Shown here one piece after another: positions 51,271 through 58,642 of a stretch of 64,000 nt of DNA (positions within the stretch are counted from its first letter, which is position 1; each line of letters begins with the position of its first letter). The stretch is from Nevskia sp. Its GTDB lineage: Bacteria > Pseudomonadota > Gammaproteobacteria > Nevskiales > Nevskiaceae. The notes below the pieces were generated by a model that was not told the DNA's origin, made no database searches, and saw nothing but the letters and a program-made list of their open reading frames with translations. Position numbers and translations under genes: made by a program. The stretch spans positions 1,252,931 to 1,316,930 of the forward strand of contig JAKFUK010000001.1 of assembly GCA_021732745.1 (NCBI GenBank). Direction: 5' to 3'.

Positions 51271-51687
51271 TCATGGTCGCGGTCGCAGTGCCGCGAAAAC
51301 CGCGAACCAGGCCACGAACAGCCAGAGAGCACCCGCCGTCAGCGCTGCCGTCGCCGCCGTGCCGGCCTGCACGGCAATCGCTGCGTGAACCAGGCAAAAC
51401 CCGATCAGGAATAGTGCGGCCTTGCTCCGCGCCCAGGGTTTGAAAAAGGAAGCCACCAACAGCACCGCGACCGTCGCCGACAACGTGGCATACAGCACGT
51501 CCCCGATCGCAGCCATCCAGGGACCACTACTGCCCGAGACGCGACGCAAGGCCGGGAACAGGAACGGCGTTTCGACGTGCATCGCCCATTGGGCCAATCC
51601 CGACAACCACAAACACGCGGAAACGGCTCCGCTCAGAACGATGGCAACACCGCGAGCAGCACTGAACTCGTTGTTCACTGATCCCAA
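51271..51687 (-). CDS. Small four-helix membrane protein, unknown
   Basis: 138 residues with four hydrophobic segments (for example GVAIVLSGAVSACLWLSGLA and AAIGDVLYATLSATVAVLLV). I recognise no family. Hydrophobicity pattern and codon use suggest a real inner-membrane protein. Confidence 0.6.
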   Translation of the reverse strand: MGSVNNEFSAARGVAIVLSGAVSACLWLSGLAQWAMHVETPFLFPALRRVSGSSGPWMAAIGDVLYATLSATVAVLLVASFFKPWARSKAALFLIGFCLVHAAIAVQAGTAATAALTAGALWLFVAWFAVFAALRPRP

Positions 51688-52180
51688 TCCTGTATCAAGC
51701 CGCTGATCGCCGAATTGTGCCTGCGCTTTTTGGGATGCGCGCTAGGGGAAGGAATGCCTGGCAGATAAGTGTGGAGAAACAGCTTTTGATGTTGATGTTG
51801 ATGTTATTGCTGTTGCTGTTGCCGTAAATCCCCCTTTGAGCGCGCCGAGCATCGCAGGACATGGCGGAATAGGCCCCGCAGGGGGCGAGGCAGGAGCCGA
51901 AGCCTTTTCGCCGCGCCAGGGATGGCGCGTCGAAAAGCCCCGACATGGCCGAGAAGCGGAGGGCATCGGTTCGCGCTTCTGCTTCATGCGAACCGACGCA
52001 GCGACGGGGGCCGCCCTTCTTTGGTGACTTTCTTCGTGCGGTACGAAGAAAGTTACTCGCGCGATAGCGCGAAATAGTTCGATGCGGCCAGCAGCAAAAG
52101 CGAATTCAGGCGGCACCGATTCCGTCGGGATGCGCGATGAAGCCGCTTTCCCGACCTACTCAAGGTACTCGTTTCGCGAC
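51688..52180. other. 493-bp non-coding region with paired hairpins, resembling degenerate intergenic repeat DNA
   Basis: Contains a microsatellite-like stretch of TGATGT/TGTTGC units (about 51788-51825), then GC-rich sequence with CAGGGATGGCGCGTCGAAA. At the end are two adjacent perfect hairpins: ACTTTCTTCGT-GCGGT-ACGAAGAAAGT (52027-52053) and TCGCGC-GATA-GCGCGA (about 52057-52072). The block resembles long non-coding repeat regions found in Xanthomonas-like genomes. No gene is supported. Confidence 0.55.
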
Positions 52181-52492
52181 CTATTCGATCTCCTTACATC
52201 GCAAAGCTTCAGCAGTCACCGCTGCACCATCCAGACCACTGGTACCGGTAGCGAGTACAAAGATCGCATTTCCACCACGCCGGGCAACCTCGTTGATCGC
52301 CTTGTTCATGGAGTTAGATGCCTTATTGAGACCAAGCTGCTGATCGGTGCTTACGATCCCAAGAGGTTCACACGAACCTTTCTGATCTGCGGTGACGAGC
52401 CGAACCCTGTTAGCGCCAGGATCAAGAGAGGTCGCACAACCTGACAGCAATACGACCGCAGTTTGTAAGGACATGATGGCCAAGCGTTTCAT
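52181..52492 (-). CDS. DUF4156-type small lipoprotein
   Basis: 103 residues, lipobox LLSGC at about 16-20. The mature part has GANRVRLVTADQKGSCEPLG and ARRGGNAIFVLATG, matching the DUF4156 pattern (VRxV near the start, GxC, then GGNAI). Probably periplasm-facing; function unknown. Confidence 0.78.
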   Translation of the reverse strand: MKRLAIMSLQTAVVLLSGCATSLDPGANRVRLVTADQKGSCEPLGIVSTDQQLGLNKASNSMNKAINEVARRGGNAIFVLATGTSGLDGAAVTAEALRCKEIE

Positions 52493-52614
52493 TGCGTGTC
52501 CTCAGTGATCAAGGGGAAAGAGAGACGGCTCAAGTTCCATCACGCAATTTGTTAACGACTGAATAACGTGTCGAATCCGAAATAGTGCACAAAAAGCGCG
52601 CAGCGCTGAAAATA

Positions 52615-54018
52615 TTACATCACCCCAGAAGCCACCTCCGGAATCTGCTCCAGCGCATCCTCGATGATCTCCAGTGAGTGTCGGCACTCCTGCTGCGTCG
52701 ATACACCACCCAAGCAGACCCGCACTGCTTCCGGTGCTGGCCCGGTTACGGTAAAGGCGTCGGAGACGACCACGCCGACGCCGCTGGCCCGCAGATGCGT
52801 GGAGAACTCGATGCGGTTCCACGGTGCTGGCACCCTTAGCCAGAGATGGAAGGCTTCGGGCTTCGCGGAATAGTCCGCGCGTTTGAGCACTTCCGCCGCG
52901 ATCTTCTGGCGGGCGCGGGATTCCTCGCGAATGGCGTCGGTCGCCAGTTTCACGGTGCCGTCGTTGATCCATTGCGTGGCCAGATACGTGGTGATCGGCG
53001 ACGCCATGACGCTGGAGGTCCGCAAACTCGATGACAGCCGCGCCGTGTACCGCGTGTTCGGTGCCGCCAGATAGCCGACTCGCAAGCCTGCGCCCACACA
53101 CTTCGCAAAGCCGGTGACGTGGAACACCAGTTCCGGGGCGAGCACGGCGAGCGGTGTCGGGGCGATACTCGGCAGAAAGCCGTAGGCATCGTCCTCAATG
53201 ATCGGCACCGAGTAGCGTCTCGCGATTTCGACGATCGCTTCGCGTCGCGCCTGCGACATGGTCGCGGTGGTTGGATTGAGCAGCGTCGGATTGCAATAGA
53301 GCGCTTTCGGCAGCAGCGAAGCGCAGGCGGCACCGAAGGCTTCCGGGTCGATGCCTTCGTTGTCGCAGGGCAGGCCCATGAGGCGGATGCCGAGCTGCGC
53401 GGCCAGCCCTTTCACGCCCGGATAGGTCACCGCTTCGCAGCAGATGGTTTCCCCGGCGCGGGCCAGCACGCTGAACAGCGCGAGCAGTGCGGATTGCACG
53501 CCGGGCACCACCAGCACGCGGTTCGGCGGCAGTTCCGGAATGCGCTCGCCGAGCCAGCGGGCACCGGCTTCGCGATCCGCCGGGCCGCCGCCGAATTCCT
53601 GGTAGCGCAGCAGCGAATGCAGGTCCGGTACCTCGCGCAAGCTGCCGAGACCGTTGCGCAGCATCTGGTGGATGACCGAATCCTGCGGCTCCGGCGGCAT
53701 GTTCATGGTCATGTCGATCAAGCCGACCACGGCTGGCGAGCGGACCACGGTGGGCGTCGGCGCCGCCGGCACCACGAAGGTGCCGCGGCCGGCCTGGGAG
53801 TCGATCAGCTTGCGGCGCTGCGCTTCGGCATAACCGCGCGAGACGGTGGTGAAGTTCAGATCGAGATGCTTGGCCAGCGCCCGTAGCGGCGGCAGGCGTT
53901 GTTCGGCGGCGAGACGGCCGGAGGCGATGTCCTCGGCGATCGCATCGGCGATCGCCAGATAGGCGGGCTTGGTGCTGGCGCGAATCATCGCGGCCCAGCG
54001 GTTCGGCGTGGTGCCCAT
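52615..54018 (-). CDS. MocR-type transcriptional regulator (GntR-HTH plus aminotransferase domain)
   Basis: 467 residues from ATG 54018. N-terminal winged-helix GntR domain (about 20-85: KPAYLAIADAIAEDIASGRL, LDLNFTTVSRGYAEAQRRKL), then a fold-type I aminotransferase domain with the PLP lysine probably in VTGFAKCVGAGLRVGYL and YCNPTLLNPTTATM. MocR proteins regulate genes of amino-acid, nitrogen or PLP metabolism and bind direct repeats. It is transcribed away from the orphan MSMEG_0570-like gene, and the shared 289-bp region contains such a repeat, so it is a candidate regulator of the nearby Nit1C genes. Confidence 0.88.
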   Translation of the reverse strand: MGTTPNRWAAMIRASTKPAYLAIADAIAEDIASGRLAAEQRLPPLRALAKHLDLNFTTVSRGYAEAQRRKLIDSQAGRGTFVVPAAPTPTVVRSPAVVGLIDMTMNMPPEPQDSVIHQMLRNGLGSLREVPDLHSLLRYQEFGGGPADREAGARWLGERIPELPPNRVLVVPGVQSALLALFSVLARAGETICCEAVTYPGVKGLAAQLGIRLMGLPCDNEGIDPEAFGAACASLLPKALYCNPTLLNPTTATMSQARREAIVEIARRYSVPIIEDDAYGFLPSIAPTPLAVLAPELVFHVTGFAKCVGAGLRVGYLAAPNTRYTARLSSSLRTSSVMASPITTYLATQWINDGTVKLATDAIREESRARQKIAAEVLKRADYSAKPEAFHLWLRVPAPWNRIEFSTHLRASGVGVVVSDAFTVTGPAPEAVRVCLGGVSTQQECRHSLEIIEDALEQIPEVASGVM

Positions 54019-54219
54019 GGTGTCGGTCCTGTCGTGCGGCGTCCGGTCAGGCCCTGCACGACAGCGGTGCAAGTGCATATTCCCGAACGAAATTCGGCGA
54101 GTCAGCGTCGACAGCCAGCATGGCTGCCTACGAATTTTCCGGAATTGCGGACCGCTCCTGCCGCCCTCGCATCACGGGCGAACGAGCAAATATGCCGTCA
54201 ATTCATCGGTCTGGCGTAA

Positions 54220-54240
54220 TGATCGCACGGTGATCGCATC
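54220..54240 (+). promoter_or_regulatory. Direct repeat GATCGCA-N4-GATCGCA upstream of the sigma-54 promoter
   Basis: Two identical heptamers 11 bp apart, one helical turn, ending 16 nt before the -24 element at 54256. A matching pair stands in the same place before the Nit1C cluster (56849-56869), and a GATCGTAT version before the porin gene. Confidence 0.7.
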
Positions 54241-54255
54241 AGCGAAAGCAGTGAT

Positions 54256-54271
54256 TGGCATATCGCTTGCT
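54256..54271 (+). promoter_or_regulatory. Sigma-54 promoter of the orphan MSMEG_0570-like gene
   Basis: TGGCATATCGCTTGCT matches the TGGCAYRN4TTGCW consensus at every defined position. It lies 37 nt before the start codon at 54308, a normal leader length. Confidence 0.82.
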
Positions 54272-54307
54272 GAAGCCGCTGGTGAAGCTTCTAGCGGGAG
54301 TCTGGAC

Positions 54308-54595
54308 ATGCCCGAAGTCCATTTTCGCGTTCGCTGGCCCGACCACACGGCCACCCGTTGCTATTCACCGTCCGCGACGATCCGCAGTTCGCTTCAGGCC
54401 GGGCTGACGTGCCCGGTGGCGCAGTTCGTCAAGATCAGTCGCATGGCGCTGGAGAAAGGCAGCGAACGGGTGCGCCGCAAGCACGGCTTCGCCTGCGGCC
54501 GCGCGGAAATGCAGATCGCGATCATCGAAAGCTTCGCGGCGCGCTACGCCAGCCAGCCGGATGCGCAGGTGACGATCGAGGCTTACGAGGACTGA
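54308..54595 (+). CDS. MSMEG_0570-family protein, orphan paralogue
   Basis: 95 residues from ATG 54308, with GCGGGAG about 9 nt upstream. It is clearly homologous to the Nit1C cluster member at 61423: both begin MPE(V/L)xFxVRWPDxT, continue CYSPSxTIR, then share SERVRxxxGxAC and end with a TVT/VTI strand. Both are of the MSMEG_0570 family, small proteins of unknown function found with Nit1-type nitrilases. A second copy outside the cluster, with its own sigma-54 promoter, is unusual. Confidence 0.85.
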   Translation: MPEVHFRVRWPDHTATRCYSPSATIRSSLQAGLTCPVAQFVKISRMALEKGSERVRRKHGFACGRAEMQIAIIESFAARYASQPDAQVTIEAYED

Positions 54596-54619
54596 TTTCT
54601 ACTGGGCAAACGAAAGCGA

Positions 54620-54742
54620 TCTCACGCGGAGAACGCCAAGGACGCGGAGAAAAGCCAAAGCAAGATTGGTTCGAACAACAGCTTCGCCTTTACTCGCTTT
54701 GTTGTCGCTTTTCTCTGCGTACTCCGCGTTCTCTGCGTGAGA
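54620..54742. repeat. CTCACGCAGAGAACGC-type inverted-repeat element, copy 3
   Basis: Left arm TCTCACGCGGAGAACGCC then AAGGACGCGGAGAAAAG; right arm TTTTCTCTGCGTACTCCGCG then TTCTCTGCGTGAGA. It lies between the converging orphan MSMEG_0570-like gene and the porin gene and could also end their transcripts. Confidence 0.85.
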
Positions 54743-54756
54743 CCCCGCTTTTCGCC

Positions 54757-56055
54757 TCAGAACGAGATGAAGAAACCGATGTTGTAGTTCGTCGTGTTGA
54801 TGCTGTCGCCGTTGTTGGCCTTGGACTTGGCGTCGGTGAACTCGGTGGTCAAGGTCAGGTTGTCGAGCAGCTTGTGATACAGGCCCACCGTGTACTTGCT
54901 GTTGGCTTTCAGCAGCACGCCACCGTCGACATCGCCATCAGTGGAGTTCAGGCGGCTGATGCCGTAATTCGCCCCGAGCGTGGTCTTGCCGTAGGTGTAA
55001 GTCGCCTGGATGTAGCCACCCTGGGAGATGCGCGCCTTGCCGGTGGGCGAGAAACCTTCGATGAAGTACGAATACGCGCCCAGGCCTTCGCCGTAGTAGT
55101 AGTGGCCGACGATGGCGGCACCGGCGTACGCAATCTTGCCGGTGAAATCGGCGCCGATGGCGGTCGGGTTGTTGTCGGTCAGCGTGGCACCGGCACCCGG
55201 GGCGCTCAGCTCGTGCTTCTGGTACAGACCGCTGAACGAGGCGAAGCCGCCGATGCCCTTGGCATCGCCGAACTTGTACTTGATCTGGCCCTGGAAGCCG
55301 GGAGCCGGCTTCGCCGAACTGGACGAGCTGGCACTGATGCCGGTCACGCTCAAGGAATCGAGCGGCTGGAAGATGCCGATCGCCGCCGTCAAACCGCCGA
55401 AATCCGGCGAGATATAGGTGATCCCGGCGTTCGGCGTCGAAAACAGATGGCCGAAGCCGATGGTGCCGAGCGTGGTGTTGGCCGGCGACAGCGCGGTACG
55501 CACGCTGGCCACGCCGACCGAGATCAGGGTGATGTCGTTGACGATGGCGTCGAATCCCAGAAACGAGTAATCGCGGCCGATTTTCAGGGTGCCGAGTTCG
55601 GCGGTCGAGAAAGTGGCGTAGAGCTGGCGAACATCGAGATTCGGCGTTCCCAGCGCCACATTGCCGCTGCCGCCAGTCTGGATGTTCGGGCCGTTGCCAA
55701 AGGCGAAATCATTGTTGGCGACACCCGGATAAAAGCCGTAGGCGACGGCGGTATCGACACCCGAAACCTTGGTCTTGATGCCGAGCACGATGCCGTTCGG
55801 CAGGTTGCCGGAGTTCAGGCTGGACGCCTTGCTCGATTCGCCGGGCGGTGCCGCGCAAAGCAGGCTACCGGCCACAGCACCCGGCGTCTTGTCGCAGGAC
55901 GTGAAGGTGTAGTTGGTGTTGACGTTGCCGGTGACGCTGAACGTGACGCCATTGGTTTCCACGGCGAACGCATGGGCGGTGCCGCAGCCGAAGCCGGCGG
56001 CGAGGAACAGCGTTGCGGCGCTGCCACGCGCCAGGATGCGGGTATTGCAGGTCAT
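54757..56055 (-). CDS. Porin-like outer-membrane protein
   Basis: 432 residues. Signal peptide (AATLFLAAGFGCGTAHAFA), then a Gly/Thr/Asn-rich region of alternating strands: VTGNVNTNYTFTSCD, LDVRQLYATFSTAELGTLKIGRDYSFL and a final strand TTNYNIGFFISF ending in Phe, as outer-membrane barrels do. LKIGRDxS and the overall plan match trimeric gram-negative porins (Porin_4 type). A sigma-54 promoter 90 nt upstream ties it to the nitrogen-responsive genes on either side; it may admit nitriles or other small N compounds. Confidence 0.8.
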   Translation of the reverse strand: MTCNTRILARGSAATLFLAAGFGCGTAHAFAVETNGVTFSVTGNVNTNYTFTSCDKTPGAVAGSLLCAAPPGESSKASSLNSGNLPNGIVLGIKTKVSGVDTAVAYGFYPGVANNDFAFGNGPNIQTGGSGNVALGTPNLDVRQLYATFSTAELGTLKIGRDYSFLGFDAIVNDITLISVGVASVRTALSPANTTLGTIGFGHLFSTPNAGITYISPDFGGLTAAIGIFQPLDSLSVTGISASSSSSAKPAPGFQGQIKYKFGDAKGIGGFASFSGLYQKHELSAPGAGATLTDNNPTAIGADFTGKIAYAGAAIVGHYYYGEGLGAYSYFIEGFSPTGKARISQGGYIQATYTYGKTTLGANYGISRLNSTDGDVDGGVLLKANSKYTVGLYHKLLDNLTLTTEFTDAKSKANNGDSINTTNYNIGFFISF

Positions 56056-56144
56056 GGTGCTAACTCCCTTCGGATTGATCGGTCGGTACGCGAGGCTTGA
56101 ATCCCGAACCGGCAGCGGACGCCGCCGGCTTCGGCGACCGCTTT

Positions 56145-56160
56145 TGCAACTGATATGCCA
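56145..56160 (-). promoter_or_regulatory. Sigma-54 promoter of the porin gene
   Basis: On the minus strand TGGCATATCAGTTGCA matches TGGCAYRN4TTGCW at every defined position. It lies about 90 nt before the porin start at 56055. Confidence 0.82.
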
Positions 56161-56175
56161 ACAGTTGCAATTGAA

Positions 56176-56192
56176 ATACGATCAATACGAGT
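56176..56192 (-). promoter_or_regulatory. GATCGTAT half-site (with a degenerate neighbour) upstream of the porin promoter
   Basis: Reading the minus strand, ACTCGTAT (56192-56185) is followed by GATCGTAT (56183-56176), which ends 15 nt before the -24 element. The second half-site matches the GATCGCAT repeats of the other two promoters at 7 of 8 bases and at the same spacing; the first is weaker and the period is 9, not 11. Confidence 0.5.
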
Positions 56193-56848
56193 GATTGTTT
56201 CTAAAATTGTTGCTTAAGAACGAAATTTTCCGCGAGACAATTTTTTGCAGGCGATCGCGCGAATGCGCAGCTGACTCGGCGCGCCGGTGCGCTTCACCGG
56301 GTTATTGCGCTTGTCTTATCTCCCGCCAAGCCGTTGTTAAATATCAAATAAAAAAGAATTTCCGCACGTCCTTTCGCCCTCACGCGCGGCGGACAGCCAC
56401 TCACCGAGCGATTCGCAGACACCCGAGCGATGCCGATACTCCCTGCAACTGTTGCGAAACGCGGCTCAAGAAGCTCGAAATCTGCACCGGAATTGCTCAT
56501 GCTCAATCCGCCATGCAATCGCTCGCAGGGAACAATCGCGAGACAGTACAAACACTTGCGCGCCGTGTTTTGTTTTGGTGCGCGCACCTGTGATCGGCAA
56601 GAGCCGACAGCCGATGCGAAATCAAGCCGCGTGCGTCTGCCATGGCCGACATCCCGGCGTCGATACCGCGTTCTGAAGCCGGAATCATCAACACGCACCA
56701 TCAGCGCGCGAATCGGAGTGCAAATGCCCGTTTTTTGCTCGCGAATCCCGAATCAGCTCCTCAGTGTCGAAGAGCAAGGCGGCCGAGCACCAGTCTGGAA
56801 ACGCCGACTGCGAAACAAATTGCCAGACAAACCAACAGTCTTGGTGTT

Positions 56849-56869
56849 TGATCGCATTGTGATCGCATT
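56849..56869 (+). promoter_or_regulatory. Direct repeat GATCGCA-N4-GATCGCA upstream of the Nit1C promoter
   Basis: GATCGCATTGT then GATCGCATTT, the same 11-bp period as the repeat at 54220-54240, ending 15 nt before the -24 element at 56884. Confidence 0.7.
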
Positions 56870-56883
56870 TTTATCTGAAGCGA

Positions 56884-56899
56884 TGGCATGCGGTTTGCG
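56884..56899 (+). promoter_or_regulatory. Sigma-54 promoter of the Nit1C cluster
   Basis: TGGCATGCGGTTTGCG matches TGGCAYRN4TTGCW except for the last base (15 of 16). It stands 101 nt before the first gene. Confidence 0.75.
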
Positions 56900-56999
56900 A
56901 TGACCCCGTCGTGCAGCCGGACCCGGCGCACAGCACGCCGTCCCGCCAGCCAACACATCCGCCAACACACCCACTTACCCCCAGACAGGAGCGAAGCCC

Positions 57000-57479
57000 A
57001 TGCCAGCCGTTACCACTCCCCCGACCAAGAAAGGCGATTTCTTCGTTGATTACGAAGAGAAAGTCTTTGAAGACGTGAAGGCCAAGCCCGGCGAGAAGGC
57101 GCTGGTCACCTTCCACACCGTTGCCTTTGAAGGCTCGATCGGCCTGGTCAACATCCTTCAGGCCAAGCGTTTGCAGCGCAAAGGCTTCGAGACCTCGATC
57201 CTGCTCTACGGCCCCGGCGTCACGCTCGGCATTCAGCGCGGCTTCCCGACCATCGGCGACGAAGCCTTCCCCGGCGCGCAGAATTTTTCCGGCCAGTTGA
57301 ACGCCTTCATGGCCGAAGGCGGCAAGGTTTATTGCTGCCGCTTCGCGCTGCAGATGCTCTACGGCCACGGCGAGCACTCGCTGCTGCCCGGCATTCGTCC
57401 GATCAATCCGCTCGATGTGCTGGACCTGTGCCTGATGCATCGCGAAGGCGCGTTCGTGATCCACACCTGGACGGTCTGA
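57000..57479 (+). CDS. MSMEG_0572/Sll0783-family protein (Nit1C gene 1, nitrogen-starvation response family)
   Basis: 159 residues from ATG 57000, with AGGAG 9 nt upstream. The sequence [20 protein letters not shown], then [22 protein letters not shown] and FNAxGG-like [18 protein letters not shown], places it in the family that opens the conserved Nit1C gene cluster. That family is induced by nitrogen starvation in other bacteria. The fold resembles DsrE-like proteins; the biochemical role is unknown. It is first in the transcript behind the sigma-54 promoter. Confidence 0.85.
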   Translation: MPAVTTPPTKKGDFFVDYEEKVFEDVKAKPGEKALVTFHTVAFEGSIGLVNILQAKRLQRKGFETSILLYGPGVTLGIQRGFPTIGDEAFPGAQNFSGQLNAFMAEGGKVYCCRFALQMLYGHGEHSLLPGIRPINPLDVLDLCLMHREGAFVIHTWTV

Positions 57480-57604
57480 AGTCGCGGTTTTTCCCCCTGC
57501 CCCATCCGTCTGACCCGACGCCGCGAGCGCGGCGCTGGTCAGCCGGTTGGTGGCGTTGTTCCTGCATTACCGAATCACCCGCCGGATCTCAACGGACGCA
57601 CGTC

Positions 57605-58642
57605 ATGCCAGCCAAGAACATCGTCCGAGTCGCCGCCGCCCAGCTGAATCCGGTGCTCGACTCCGCGACCGGCACCGTCGACAAGGTGCTGAACGCGATT
57701 GCCGATGCGGCACGCGAGGGCGCGCAGCTGATCGTGTTCCCGGAAACGGCGGTCCCGTACTACCCCTACTTCTCCTTTGTCACGCCCGCCGTCTCGATGG
57801 GCGCGATTCATCTGAAGCTGTACGAGGATTCGCCGAGCATTCCCGGCCCGGTCACCGATGCCATTGCCGCTGCCGCGAAAGCTGCCAGCATGGTCGTGGT
57901 GCTGGGCGTCAATGAACGCGATCACGGCACGCTCTACAACGCGCAAGTCATCTTCGACGCCGACGGTACGATGCTGCTCAAGCGCCGCAAGATCACCCCG
58001 ACCTATCACGAGCGGATGATCTGGGGCATGGGCGATGGCTCCGGCCTGAAGGTCGTGGAGTCCGCCGTCGGCCGCATCGGCGCGCTGGCCTGCTGGGAGC
58101 ATTACAACCCGCTGGCCCGCTACGCGCTGATGGCGCAGCACGAGGAAATCCACTGCTCGCAGTTCCCCGGCTCGCTGGTCGGGCCGATCTTTGCCGACCA
58201 GATGGAAGTGACCATGCGTCACCACGCGCTGGAATCCGGCTGCTTCGTGGTCAATGCCACCGCCTGGCTGACGCCGGAACAGAAGCGGCAGCAGGCACCG
58301 ACGCCCGAGCTGGAAAAGGCCTTCGCCGGCGGCTGCTACACCGCGATCATCACGCCCGAAGGCCGCCATGTGGTGGAGCCGCTGCGCGACGGCGAAGGCC
58401 TGCTGATCGCCGACTGCGACCTGAACCTGATCACCAAGCGCAAGCGGATGATGGATTCGGTGGGCCATTACGCGCGCCCGGAACTCCTGAGTCTGGTGCT
58501 CGATTCCCGCGCCGCAGCACCCGCAAGCGGTCTGCCGATGCCGGGCATGAGCTTGCCGCCTGCCGAAGCGGCTCCGATTGAAACCCCTGCCTCCGACCGC
58601 GTCGTCGCCCTGCCCGAAACACGCAAGGCCGCGCTGCGCTGA
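57605..58642 (+). CDS. Nit1-type nitrilase (Nit1C gene 2)
   Basis: 345 residues from ATG 57605. The catalytic triad is visible: Glu47 in [12 protein letters not shown], Lys129 in [13 protein letters not shown] and Cys163 in [14 protein letters not shown]. CWEHxxPLARY is diagnostic of aliphatic nitrilases of the Sll0784/Nit6803 group. It hydrolyses nitriles to acid plus ammonia; clusters of this kind have been linked in the literature to growth on cyanide. A Pro/Ala-rich C-terminal tail of about 45 residues is probably flexible. The stop overlaps the next start (TGATG). Confidence 0.93.
   Translation: MPAKNIVRVAAAQLNPVLDSATGTVDKVLNAIADAAREGAQLIVFPETAVPYYPYFSFVTPAVSMGAIHLKLYEDSPSIPGPVTDAIAAAAKAASMVVVLGVNERDHGTLYNAQVIFDADGTMLLKRRKITPTYHERMIWGMGDGSGLKVVESAVGRIGALACWEHYNPLARYALMAQHEEIHCSQFPGSLVGPIFADQMEVTMRHHALESGCFVVNATAWLTPEQKRQQAPTPELEKAFAGGCYTAIITPEGRHVVEPLRDGEGLLIADCDLNLITKRKRMMDSVGHYARPELLSLVLDSRAAAPASGLPMPGMSLPPAEAAPIETPASDRVVALPETRKAALR

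Larger units (their letters stand above)
56056..56999. other. 944-bp intergenic region between the porin gene and the Nit1C cluster
   Basis: AT-richer than its surroundings, especially 56190-56360. It holds the porin promoter (minus strand) and the cluster promoter (plus strand), with the direct repeats described separately. I find no supported gene in the middle ~600 bp (56230-56840). Confidence 0.7.

Noticed and set aside
56195..56903. Small frames in the 944-bp region before the Nit1C cluster
   Set aside because: Composition is unlike the neighbours, no ribosome binding sites or recognisable domains; the region is better explained as regulatory.
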